From Euryarchaeota archaeon UBA54 (lineage in GTDB: Archaea > Thermoplasmatota > Poseidoniia > Poseidoniales > Thalassarchaeaceae), in NCBI GenBank assembly GCA_002495735.1, contig DAGM01000014.1, forward strand, positions 1 to 39,351: a DNA stretch of 39,351 nt, given 5' to 3'. Below the pieces are notes generated by a model. It made no database searches. It saw only the letters and a program-made list of their open reading frames with translations, and had not been told where the DNA came from. Positions 7,557 to 15,914 of the stretch are shown here, piece after piece; the first letter of the stretch is position 1, and each line of letters begins with the position of its first letter. A program made the position numbers and the translations under genes.

Positions 7557-9692
7557 ATGAGTCAGTTCACAACCGAGGAGATGTCTCGGCTGGTCGCTGC
7601 TGGCACTCGGGACCAACTCAAGACAGCGATAGACGTGGCTGCAGGACTGTCTATGGTACACATCAACGACTACAGCAGCACCGAAGAGGGGCTGTCCATG
7701 GGCTCCCCGACAGGTGAGTCTGAGAGCATCAGCAGACGTCTAACCAAGATGCGAGGCGCTGCTGCAAACTTACAGGCTGCTGATCAAAAAGAATTGCTGT
7801 CGGCCCCTGAGGTCCGTAGGACGTTGTCGGGTCCCATCGATGATTTCGTCGATTCAGCGTTGGAGAGTTTTGATGAATTAGACGCGCTTCGCAACGAGTC
7901 CTCTCAGATTGATGAGGAGGTGGAAGTGTTGCAGATGCTGGCCCCTCTCAGCCTTGAGATCGATCTAATGGGAGGCTACCAGAACGTGACGTCATTCATC
8001 GGCACCGTCTCATCATTGACCAAGTCTAGACCCGCTCTGGCTGGACTGGGAGACTCTGCTATTCACATGAGTAGTGAAGTGGGAAAGTCATCAGTCGTAG
8101 CAGTGTTCTGCCGCAATACAGAAGCCTCTTCAGTGCATGAGATGCTAGCCAACGAGGATTTCCAAGCTATATCCGTCCCTGATTCCGAGGGCCTGCCTTC
8201 GGATAGGATTCTGCAGTTGCAGCAGAGGAAGGCCGAGATTACCGAGAGGGCAGAGGAGTTGGAGTCGAAGATTTCGGATTGGTCAGAGTCGAACGGCGGC
8301 ATGTTGTTCGGCGGCATGGAACTCTTGGAGAGGGATTTGGAACTCGCCACTGCTCCCATCAGGGTTGCCGTGAGCGATCACGCCTTCGTTCTGGACGGAT
8401 GGATCCGCTCCGATACAGCCCCCGAGGTCGAGGCCGCACTGTCTGGAATATGTACTCACGTCAGCATCGAGAAGTTCACCCTACCTGCGCACAGCAGTCA
8501 CCTCCATCACGACGAGGACGCGCCTGAACTCCCACCCATCGCATTCTCTCCTAGGAACTACAGCAAACCGTTCGAAATGCTGACCGATGTGATGGGTCGT
8601 CCGGCCTACGGTAGAATTGACCCCACCTTCTTCATGTTCCTGACCTATCCATTGTTCTTCGGACTGATACTCGGTGACATGGCCTACGGCCTAGCGGTGA
8701 TGGGCATGGCTTGGTTCATCTGGCGACGTTTCCCAATCAATCCAATGATGAAGAATGTTGGAGGATTTCTGTTCACCATAGGATTGTCTACAGTAATCTT
8801 TGGTTACATATACGGCGAATTCGCCGGCTTCGAATTCCTGCCACATGGCCACTGCGATATCGAGGGAGTAATTGGAGTCGCACAGTGCGATGCGGCACAT
8901 GGGCACTACGGCTGGGATAGTGCGCACGCGCCTTGGTGGGTAGCATGGATGACAAATCTGTACCCGAATGGTGGCGAATTCTACGCGGTCTGGGAAGGGC
9001 CGCTAAACATTGTCCTCGCCTATCCCTTCCACCGAGTATCTTCAAACCTTGAGAACCTAATACTCATCACCATCTACATGGGGGTCATCCATGTTTTCCT
9101 CGGACTCGTCCTGGGCTTCCGTGACATCTACAAGGCCCACGGATTCGTCGATGCATTGTTCGAGAAAGGCTCGTGGATGACTGTCTTGATTGGCGGGTTC
9201 ATTTTCGCATATGCATTCCTAGTGGATTCAGCATCTGACTTCCTGATGCTTGGAGCAGCTATCATGGGAGTCGGCGTAGTGATGGTCATGGTACTGCTCG
9301 CGCACTATGAAAAGATGGGCGTAATAGGGATCCCGCTTGGGGTCTTAGAGTCGTTAGGGATGCTGCCAAAAATAGTCTCCTACGTCAGGTTGTTCGCAGT
9401 CGGAGTAGTTGGCGTGAAGATTGCCGCCACCGGAAACGAGATGATTTACGAGGGAATGGCTCACACTCTGTCAGATTTAGGTCATGCATCGACTTTTGAC
9501 ATCGTGTTATTGCCGGTAATGTTTGTTGGCTGGCTACTTGTACAACTCTTCGCCCTAGTGTTGGGCATATTCAGTCCAAATATCCACACAGTGCGTTTGC
9601 ACTTCGTCGAGTGGATGATGCAGTTCTACGAGGGGAGCGGCCTGCCCTTCGAGGCGTTCGGTTTCAAACCGAACAAGGTAGAGGTCGAATGA
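7557..9692 (+). CDS. atpI: A-type ATP synthase subunit I (membrane stator)
   Basis: A 711-residue protein, long for the family. The N-terminal half (about 1-350) is the cytoplasmic stalk-binding domain with coiled coils (residues about 215-240, LQQRKAEITERAEELESK). The C-terminal half holds the membrane helices that form the ion half-channels against the K ring. The essential arginine is seen in SYVRLFAVG (Arg611). Between two helices, about residues 425-490, lies an extended non-cytoplasmic loop with five His and two Cys (H430, H432, C433, C444, H448, H450, H456) that I do not recall as a usual family feature. Start ATG 7557 follows ACGAGGTG. Confidence 0.92.
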   Translation: MSQFTTEEMSRLVAAGTRDQLKTAIDVAAGLSMVHINDYSSTEEGLSMGSPTGESESISRRLTKMRGAAANLQAADQKELLSAPEVRRTLSGPIDDFVDSALESFDELDALRNESSQIDEEVEVLQMLAPLSLEIDLMGGYQNVTSFIGTVSSLTKSRPALAGLGDSAIHMSSEVGKSSVVAVFCRNTEASSVHEMLANEDFQAISVPDSEGLPSDRILQLQQRKAEITERAEELESKISDWSESNGGMLFGGMELLERDLELATAPIRVAVSDHAFVLDGWIRSDTAPEVEAALSGICTHVSIEKFTLPAHSSHLHHDEDAPELPPIAFSPRNYSKPFEMLTDVMGRPAYGRIDPTFFMFLTYPLFFGLILGDMAYGLAVMGMAWFIWRRFPINPMMKNVGGFLFTIGLSTVIFGYIYGEFAGFEFLPHGHCDIEGVIGVAQCDAAHGHYGWDSAHAPWWVAWMTNLYPNGGEFYAVWEGPLNIVLAYPFHRVSSNLENLILITIYMGVIHVFLGLVLGFRDIYKAHGFVDALFEKGSWMTVLIGGFIFAYAFLVDSASDFLMLGAAIMGVGVVMVMVLLAHYEKMGVIGIPLGVLESLGMLPKIVSYVRLFAVGVVGVKIAATGNEMIYEGMAHTLSDLGHASTFDIVLLPVMFVGWLLVQLFALVLGIFSPNIHTVRLHFVEWMMQFYEGSGLPFEAFGFKPNKVEVE

Positions 9693-9694
9693 CA

Positions 9695-9720
9695 CTCACA
9701 AAGTGAGAAAAATACGGAGG
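9695..9720 (+). promoter_or_regulatory. Short hairpin plus strong Shine-Dalgarno before subunit K
   Basis: CTCAC / AAA / GTGAG (9695-9707) directly follows the subunit I stop. Then comes GGAGG (9716-9720) with a seven-base A-rich spacer to ATG 9728. This is one of the two strongest ribosome-binding sites in the operon and fits the need for many K copies per ring. The hairpin could also be a processing or stabilising element. Confidence 0.5.
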
Positions 9721-9727
9721 AAAAAAT

Positions 9728-10036
9728 ATGGAAAACAAGAGAATGAGAATGGTATATCGCCTGCTGATGGCTGTGTTCATCGCGACCTTGGTCGCCGGTG
9801 TCGCAACTGCTCAGGAAGCAGATGCAGTAAATGATAAGGACACCATGGCTAAGCTCGGCGCAGGTATTGCGCTGGCCGGTTGTGGGATAGGAACCGGTCT
9901 TGCGCAAGGGCCAATCGGAGCAGCCGCCGTTGGCATGATTGCCGAGGACGGCAGTAAGTTCGGTTTGGCACTTCTGTTCACTGTACTGCCTGAGACCATC
10001 GTTCTGTTCGGTTTCCTTACGCTCTTCCTACTGTAG
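9728..10036 (+). CDS. atpK: A-type ATP synthase subunit K (proteolipid ring)
   Basis: A 102-residue protein. Residues 1-28 look like a signal peptide (MRMVYRLLMAVFIATLVAG with a VATA-QE cleavage site). Two membrane helices follow: about 42-71 (LGAGIALAGCGIGTGLAQG) and 78-102. The ion-carrying carboxylate is Glu89 in LPETIVLFG. Gln60 in helix 1 and Thr90 next to Glu89 resemble ligands of Na+-binding rings such as NtpK, so Na+ coupling is possible, but the sequence alone does not settle it. This is a single-hairpin type, not a duplicated one. Confidence 0.93.
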   Translation: MENKRMRMVYRLLMAVFIATLVAGVATAQEADAVNDKDTMAKLGAGIALAGCGIGTGLAQGPIGAAAVGMIAEDGSKFGLALLFTVLPETIVLFGFLTLFLL

Positions 10037-10072
10037 GTCGTTTGGAACTAGGCAGATAATGGAGAGTCACAT

Positions 10073-10639
10073 ATGTCATTGGACAAATTAGCAAGTGAGA
10101 TTGAATCAATGGCCAAGGCCGAGGCTAAGGTAGTCTCGAAAGAGGCCAAGGCCGGGGCTAAGAGCATCGGCAGTGAGGCCAAAGATTCAGTCGCTGAGTA
10201 CCGCGATGCAGCGATTACTCAAGCTGAAAAGATGAGCGACCAGATTGCAGTCGAAAGCATCGCTGCTGCGCGCCAGAGGAACCAGAAACGTCTCCTTGTC
10301 GCACGCAGGACAGAGCTAGACTCAACGTGGTCAGAAGTCATGTCGCAGGTCGGCGCAGCCGACTTGAAGGGCAGGGAGGAAATACTCGAATCCCTAGTGC
10401 AGAAGGCTACCACAGAATCTGATGATGGCATGGTCCTACGTCCAGTAGCAGTTGACCGAGAGATTCTGTCAAGATACTCTGAAAGATTCCAGATAGGAGA
10501 GGACACTGATGGACTAGGGGGCTTTGTGCTTGAGAGTCCAGATGGTTCCGTCCTGATGGACTACCGCTTCGAAGGGAGGTTACGCGACGCATGGGACGCG
10601 AGCCTCGGAGAAGTCAGCAACACGTTATTCGGAGAGTGA
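10073..10639 (+). CDS. atpE: A-type ATP synthase subunit E
   Basis: A 188-residue peripheral-stalk subunit. A long N-terminal helix rich in Ala, Lys and Glu (about 1-85) is followed by a globular alpha/beta C-terminal domain (GLGGFVLESPDGSVLMDYRFEGRLRD, about residues 145-171), the conserved signature of AtpE/NtpE. It pairs with subunit H. GGAGAG precedes the start, and the gene lies between K and C as in other archaeal operons. Confidence 0.92.
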   Translation: MSLDKLASEIESMAKAEAKVVSKEAKAGAKSIGSEAKDSVAEYRDAAITQAEKMSDQIAVESIAAARQRNQKRLLVARRTELDSTWSEVMSQVGAADLKGREEILESLVQKATTESDDGMVLRPVAVDREILSRYSERFQIGEDTDGLGGFVLESPDGSVLMDYRFEGRLRDAWDASLGEVSNTLFGE

Positions 10640-10649
10640 GGGGAAAGCA

Positions 10650-11705
10650 ATGGCGGAGATAGCAGTTGGTAAGGGCAACTGGGCTAACGCCTCCGCCCGC
10701 AGCAAGGCAAGGAAGTCCAAGCTGCTCGACGAGACTAGGCTACGTCAATTGATGAAAAGTGGTCCTGATACTATCGCAGCCAGCATCGGAGAACTCGACT
10801 ATCGCAGGGAGCTAGATATTTACTCGGCCCGCCTTAGTGGTGCGGACCTTGTTGAGGCTGCTCTGAGTCACAACCTAGATCGAGAACTCACAGAGGTCAT
10901 GGGCTTCTGCCAAGGACGCCTCAAGAGAATTGTCTCTGTCTTCGCTCTTCGTTTCTCGTATAGTAACGCCAAAGCGGTACTCCGTGCCGTCAACGGCGGA
11001 ATAACAGTTGAGAAACTGTCCAATTCGGTGTTGCCTGATGAGAATGAACTCAATGTCAGTTGGCTAGACATTGCTCGCCAGAGTGAAAATCTACAGGAAG
11101 CCGCCGCCGCAATGCGCGGAACTCCTTGGGGGTCAGCCATATCGGACTTCGACGCCGACACACGCCTACAGGAATATGAGGACGCACTCGATCGTCACTA
11201 CTACCACGAAGCAATTTCTGCACTGAGGGCCAGTGGGCAGAGCCACAGTCTGCTGTTGGGATATCTCCGTACCGAGATTGACCATCGCAATATCGTGAAC
11301 CTGCTACGGGCCCTACGTCAGAACCTATCGGCGGAGCAGCGTGCAGGACTGATATTGGATGGAGGCAGGGCACTAAAGGGAAATTTACTCCGCAGCGCTG
11401 CTCAGGCGGACACCGAGGACGCACTGATTGAGGTCCTGCGAAGATCCAGCATGGAGACCGCCGAACTAGAAGAGGCACTCAAGGAGTCGCATGAGCATGG
11501 CGGTTTCGATCCGGTAGTCAGTTATCTCGCATCAGAGAGAAGAGCGAATCTGAGGCGAATGAGCCACCTCAACCCACTCTCAGCGTTCCCCCTCATCTAC
11601 TACCTTGAGAGCAAGGTGCTTGAAGTCCAAAATCTCCGCCTGCTGGTGCGCGGCAAGGCAGTCGGACTTCCAGACGACGTAATAGAAGCGCACATGGCAT
11701 TCTGA
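10650..11705 (+). CDS. atpC: A-type ATP synthase subunit C
   Basis: A 351-residue helical protein of the V-type d / A-type C family. It forms the funnel that seats the central stalk on the K ring. Three repeated helical blocks are visible, and the C-terminus has the family motif NPLSAFPLIYYLESKVLEVQ, followed by NLRLLVRGKAVGLP. GAGGGGAAAG precedes ATG 10650, which starts 10 bases after subunit E ends. Confidence 0.93.
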   Translation: MAEIAVGKGNWANASARSKARKSKLLDETRLRQLMKSGPDTIAASIGELDYRRELDIYSARLSGADLVEAALSHNLDRELTEVMGFCQGRLKRIVSVFALRFSYSNAKAVLRAVNGGITVEKLSNSVLPDENELNVSWLDIARQSENLQEAAAAMRGTPWGSAISDFDADTRLQEYEDALDRHYYHEAISALRASGQSHSLLLGYLRTEIDHRNIVNLLRALRQNLSAEQRAGLILDGGRALKGNLLRSAAQADTEDALIEVLRRSSMETAELEEALKESHEHGGFDPVVSYLASERRANLRRMSHLNPLSAFPLIYYLESKVLEVQNLRLLVRGKAVGLPDDVIEAHMAF

Positions 11706-11714
11706 GGTGAAAAG

Positions 11715-12014
11715 ATGGAGATAGCGATAGTAGGTACTCCCGAGTTCACCCTCGGATTCCAACTAGCGGGTATCATGCGCCTACACAACCCCGAGAACGA
11801 CGAGGAGATGAGCCACACCCTTCGCTCGATGCTCGATGAGAAGGAGGTCGGCATCATCGTTGTTGATGCAGTCGACCTGACTCGCATGTCGGACAAGCTC
11901 AGACAGCGTATGTCCGACAGCATATCGCCCACTGTGTTGGGTATAGGGACAGAGGAGGACAATACCCTCCGAGAGTCCATCAAGTCGGCACTAGGCGTCG
12001 ACCTTTGGAAGTAG
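11715..12014 (+). CDS. atpF: A-type ATP synthase subunit F
   Basis: A 99-residue central-stalk subunit. The N-terminus MEIAIVGTPEFTLGFQLAGI and the following Rossmann-like strand GIIVVDAVDL are diagnostic. It binds subunit D inside the A3B3 head. GAGGTGAAAAG precedes the start. Confidence 0.93.
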   Translation: MEIAIVGTPEFTLGFQLAGIMRLHNPENDEEMSHTLRSMLDEKEVGIIVVDAVDLTRMSDKLRQRMSDSISPTVLGIGTEEDNTLRESIKSALGVDLWK

Positions 12015-12047
12015 ATTCCTCAATTACAAGGATAAGGAAGTGAATAA

Positions 12048-13790
12048 ATGAGTGAAGAAAATGGATTGATTTACAGAATCTCAGGACCGGTCGTCACGGC
12101 CGTCGGCATCTCGCCGAGAATGTATGAAGTGGTAAGAGTCGGAGACGAAGGACTGATGGGAGAAGTGATTGAGTTGCACGGTGACCAGTCGGTCATCCAA
12201 GTTTACGAGGAGACCTCCGGTATCAAGCCGGGTGAACCGGTCATTAGGACAGGCCAGACTCTGTCTGTGAAGCTAGGGCCGGGTCTCCTGACCCAGATTT
12301 ATGACGGCATCCAGCGCCCCCTCGAAGATCTTGAAGCGACTATGGGCGTGTTCATCACGCGCGGTGTTGACGCAGACGGCCTCGACCTCTCGAAGAAATG
12401 GGAGTTCAACGCTACTGCTGCGGTCGGCGATGAGATTTCAGGCGGCTCCGTGATAGGAGTCGTCCAAGAAACCGAGACCGTCGAGCACAGGGTCATGGTG
12501 CCACCGGGCACCAGTGGCAAGGTCGCCAGCATCGAGTCGGGTGAGTTCGATATCACCACCACGGTGTGCAAGTTAGACAATGGCACCGAGATCGCCATGA
12601 TGCAGGAATGGCCGGTTCGTACTCCCCGACCATTCGTCCAGAAGTACGCTCCAGACGTCCCGCTAGTTACGGGTCAGAGGATTCTAGACTTCCTATTCCC
12701 TCTAGCCAAGGGCGGAACAGCCGGCATCCCCGGGCCCTTTGGGTCCGGTAAGACGGTGACGCAGCAACAGCTCGCCAAGTGGTCCGACGCCCAGATAGTC
12801 GTCTACATCGGATGCGGCGAGCGCGGCAACGAGATGACTGAGGTACTCAGCGAGTTCCCTCATCTCATCGACCCTAACACCGGCAAACCGCTGATGAACA
12901 GGACCACAATGATCGCCAACACATCGAATATGCCCGTCGCCGCTCGCGAGGCGTCTGTGTACACTGGCATAACAATCGCCGAGTACTTCCGAGATATGGG
13001 CTACGACGTCGCTCTGATGGCCGACTCTACAAGCAGATGGGCCGAGGCGATGCGAGAGATTTCCTCTCGTCTGGAGGAAATGCCAGGTGAGGAGGGATAT
13101 CCGGCTTACTTGTCCAGCAGACTCGCCGAGTTCTATGAGCGAGCTGGTCGTGTTCAGACACTGTCCGGCGACGATGGCTCTATCTCTGTCATCGGAGCTG
13201 TGTCTCCGCCCGGCGGAGATATATCCGAACCGGTCAGTCAAGGAACGCTTCGAATCGTCAAGGTATTCTGGGGCCTGGATGCGGGATTGGCACGCCAGCG
13301 CCACTTCCCTGCCATCAACTGGCTCAATTCGTACAGTCTGTATCCGCAGGCTCTCGACCAGTGGTATCGGGACAACATTGCTAGCGACTATCCAGAGGTG
13401 CGAACCAAGATAAGCAGCCTGCTGCAGGTCGAGTCCGAGCTCCAAGAGATTGTCCAACTGGTCGGTTCTGATGCGTTACCTATTGACCAACAACTGACTC
13501 TTGAGGTCGCTAGAATGATCCGCGAATACTTCCTCCAGCAGAACGCGTTCCATGAAGTTGACACGTTCAGTACTCTGGATTTGCAGTACGCGATGGCAAA
13601 AGCTATCCTGACATTCCAAGAAGATTCCGAGAGGGCAATCGCCGGTGGCGCTGGCCTCGAGGACGTCGTCAATGTGCCCGCGCGCACTGACCTCATGCGA
13701 GGTCGTTTCGAGCAGGGTTACGTCGAGCGCATTGGAAAATTGCTTGGGGCGATGTCGAAACAGATCGCCGAGACTATGGAGGAAAACTAA
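12048..13790 (+). CDS. atpA: A-type ATP synthase catalytic subunit A
   Basis: A 580-residue catalytic subunit, usual length with no intein. Order of parts: N-terminal beta barrel (1-75), the non-homologous bulge region (about 115-190), then the nucleotide-binding domain with the P-loop GPFGSGKT (229-236), [11 protein letters not shown] and [24 protein letters not shown], then the helical C-terminal domain. It synthesises or hydrolyses ATP at the interface with subunit B. AAGGAAGTGA precedes ATG 12048. Confidence 0.97.
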   Translation: MSEENGLIYRISGPVVTAVGISPRMYEVVRVGDEGLMGEVIELHGDQSVIQVYEETSGIKPGEPVIRTGQTLSVKLGPGLLTQIYDGIQRPLEDLEATMGVFITRGVDADGLDLSKKWEFNATAAVGDEISGGSVIGVVQETETVEHRVMVPPGTSGKVASIESGEFDITTTVCKLDNGTEIAMMQEWPVRTPRPFVQKYAPDVPLVTGQRILDFLFPLAKGGTAGIPGPFGSGKTVTQQQLAKWSDAQIVVYIGCGERGNEMTEVLSEFPHLIDPNTGKPLMNRTTMIANTSNMPVAAREASVYTGITIAEYFRDMGYDVALMADSTSRWAEAMREISSRLEEMPGEEGYPAYLSSRLAEFYERAGRVQTLSGDDGSISVIGAVSPPGGDISEPVSQGTLRIVKVFWGLDAGLARQRHFPAINWLNSYSLYPQALDQWYRDNIASDYPEVRTKISSLLQVESELQEIVQLVGSDALPIDQQLTLEVARMIREYFLQQNAFHEVDTFSTLDLQYAMAKAILTFQEDSERAIAGGAGLEDVVNVPARTDLMRGRFEQGYVERIGKLLGAMSKQIAETMEEN

Positions 13791-13803
13791 GGGGGTGCCA
13801 TGA

Positions 13804-15189
13804 ATGAGTGGAAAAGAATACAGGACAATTACAGACGTAAAGGGACCCTTGGTCTTCCTTGAGAAGACTGAGCCCGTAGCCTTCGGAGAGATCGTGGAAC
13901 TGCGCCTCTCTGATGGCACTATGAAGAACGGACAAGTGCTTGACACCAGCGACGACCAAGTTATCGTACAGGTTTTCGAGGGGACGGCCTCTATCGACAA
14001 ACAGACTGGAGTCAAGTTCCTAGGGGACGTTTTCAAACTACCAGTCAGTAAGGGACTGATTGGACGCATCCTAGATGGTGCTGGCAAGCCCAGAGACGGT
14101 GGCCCGGAGATCGTGGCCGAGGAAATGGCTGACATCATCGGTGCTGCCATCAATCCGTACAGCCGTGAGAGTCCCGAGGAGTTCATCCAGACCGGGATTT
14201 CGGCCATCGACGCCTGCACCACACTAGTGCGTGGGCAGAAGTTGCCAATCTTCTCAGCATCAGGGCTGCCTCACAACGATATCGCACTGCAGATAGCCCG
14301 CCAGGCCAAGTTAATTGGCAGTGACGACGATTTCGTCGTTGTGTTCTGCGCTATGGGCATCACCGCTGAAGAGTACAACTTCTTCGTACACGACCTTGAG
14401 CGCACAGGCGCTCTGGAGAACGCTGTTCTATTCGTCAATCTAGCCGACGACCCAGCTGTCGAGCGCCTGATTACACCGCGTCTTGCTCTGACAGCCGCTG
14501 AGTATCTGGCCTTCGAGCACGACTACCACGTTCTGGTCATCCTTACTGACATGACAAACTACTGCGAGTCTCTCAGGCAGATCGGAGCTGCTCGCGAGGA
14601 GGTTCCCGGACGACGTGGCTACCCCGGTTACATGTACACCGACCTAGCTATGCTTTACGAGCGAGCAGGCATCGTGAAGGGGAAGAAGGGAAGCATCACG
14701 CAGTTCCCTATTCTGACAATGCCAGGTGACGACATCACTCACCCGATACCCGACCTGTCAGGATACATCACCGAGGGACAGATTGTCATTTCGCGTGAGT
14801 TGCACCAGAAGGGCATCTATCCTCCTATCAACGTCCTGCCGTCATTGTCGCGTCTGATGAACGCAGGAATAGGCGAGGGAAAGACCCGCGAGGATCACAA
14901 GTCGGTCTCTGACCAACTTTACGCAGCCTACGCACAGGGGCGCGAACTCAGGGGATTGGTGGCGATTGTCGGAGAGGACGCGCTCAACGAGCGCGACTTG
15001 CAACTACTGAAGTTCTCAGGCATCTTTGAGGACCAATTCCTCAGGCAGAGTCGTGATGAGGACCGACCTATAGTAGAGGGCACGCTTGATCTCGCGTGGG
15101 ACCTCCTGACCAACATCGACACGAAATACCTCGTCAGGTTGGACCAGAAGTGGATAGACAAGTACCACCCGACTGAGAAAAAGTCGTGA
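13804..15189 (+). CDS. atpB: A-type ATP synthase regulatory subunit B
   Basis: A 461-residue non-catalytic partner of subunit A. It has the family sequence [21 protein letters not shown] where the catalytic subunit has its P-loop, followed by [18 protein letters not shown] and [23 protein letters not shown] 13804 is preceded by GGGGGTG; an overlapping ATG at 13800 is in another frame. Thirteen bases separate it from subunit A. Confidence 0.97.
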   Translation: MSGKEYRTITDVKGPLVFLEKTEPVAFGEIVELRLSDGTMKNGQVLDTSDDQVIVQVFEGTASIDKQTGVKFLGDVFKLPVSKGLIGRILDGAGKPRDGGPEIVAEEMADIIGAAINPYSRESPEEFIQTGISAIDACTTLVRGQKLPIFSASGLPHNDIALQIARQAKLIGSDDDFVVVFCAMGITAEEYNFFVHDLERTGALENAVLFVNLADDPAVERLITPRLALTAAEYLAFEHDYHVLVILTDMTNYCESLRQIGAAREEVPGRRGYPGYMYTDLAMLYERAGIVKGKKGSITQFPILTMPGDDITHPIPDLSGYITEGQIVISRELHQKGIYPPINVLPSLSRLMNAGIGEGKTREDHKSVSDQLYAAYAQGRELRGLVAIVGEDALNERDLQLLKFSGIFEDQFLRQSRDEDRPIVEGTLDLAWDLLTNIDTKYLVRLDQKWIDKYHPTEKKS

Positions 15190-15207
15190 TTAGGGCGAGA
15201 GGACGCT

Positions 15208-15215
15208 AAGGAGGT
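15208..15215 (+). promoter_or_regulatory. Consensus Shine-Dalgarno of subunit D
   Basis: AAGGAGGT is fully complementary to the usual archaeal anti-Shine-Dalgarno sequence and stands five bases before ATG 15221, which settles that start. Confidence 0.7.
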
Positions 15216-15220
15216 AGAAC

Positions 15221-15838
15221 ATGGCTCTGGACATCAAGCCAACCAGGTCCGAACTAATCAACCTCAAGCGACGCATCAAGCAGACCCAGAACGGCTACAA
15301 CCTACTCAAGATGAAGCGAGACGGGCTGTTCCATGAGTTCAGATCCCTGCTCTCCGAGATGATAGAGGCCCGTGAGGAACTGGTAGGGACCTATCGGGAA
15401 GCAGTTCAGTCAATCAGTCTGGCCAGCGCCCTCGAAGGCGGTCTCGCTGTCAAGAGCGCAGCCATAGCCATCTCACGCCACCCCGAGGTCACTGTGACGC
15501 GACGCAACATCATGGGAGTAGTTGTGCCGAGTGTGGTCGGAACCAACCTGACCACCTCGATAGATGAGAGAGGGACTGGGCTGATCGGAGGCTCAGCATA
15601 CATCGACGAGGCATCCGACTCGTACTCCACTTTAATCGAGAAGATTGTCAAAGCCGCCGAGATGGAAGCGACATTGAAGAGGCTCCTGGTTGAGATTGAG
15701 GCGACCAAGCGGCGAGTCAACGCGCTTGAGTACGTAGTCATCCCTCAGATGGAAGAGGCACGGAACTTCATCCAGCTCCGTCTTGAGGAGATGGAGCGTG
15801 AGGAGACGTTCCGTCTGAAGCGCTTCAAGAACAAGTGA
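15221..15838 (+). CDS. atpD: A-type ATP synthase subunit D (central stalk)
   Basis: A 205-residue subunit with two long helices forming the rotor coiled coil. The N-terminus IKPTRSELINLKRRIKQTQ and the C-terminal TKRRVNALEYVVIPQMEEA with basic tail are the family signatures. It is the last gene of the ATPase operon; an imperfect hairpin begins directly after the stop. Confidence 0.95.
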   Translation: MALDIKPTRSELINLKRRIKQTQNGYNLLKMKRDGLFHEFRSLLSEMIEAREELVGTYREAVQSISLASALEGGLAVKSAAIAISRHPEVTVTRRNIMGVVVPSVVGTNLTTSIDERGTGLIGGSAYIDEASDSYSTLIEKIVKAAEMEATLKRLLVEIEATKRRVNALEYVVIPQMEEARNFIQLRLEEMEREETFRLKRFKNK

Positions 15839-15839
15839 A

Positions 15840-15860
15840 ACGGCAAACTTCGTTCGCCGT
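15840..15860 (+). terminator. Hairpin directly after the ATPase operon
   Basis: ACGGCAAAC / TTC / GTTCGCCGT gives a nine-pair stem with one A-C mismatch and a three-base loop, starting two bases after the subunit D stop. No T-run follows, so it is as likely a 3'-end stabiliser or processing signal as a terminator. The next gene starts at 15915. Confidence 0.45.
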
Positions 15861-15914
15861 GCACACGTACGAGGGGTCAAAACGGACCTCCCCGACCCAA
15901 CCCAAGGGGTCACC

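Noticed and set aside
12702..13457. 251-residue minus-strand open frame inside ATPase subunit A.
   Set aside because: The plus strand encodes a highly conserved catalytic subunit; the antisense frame has no family features.
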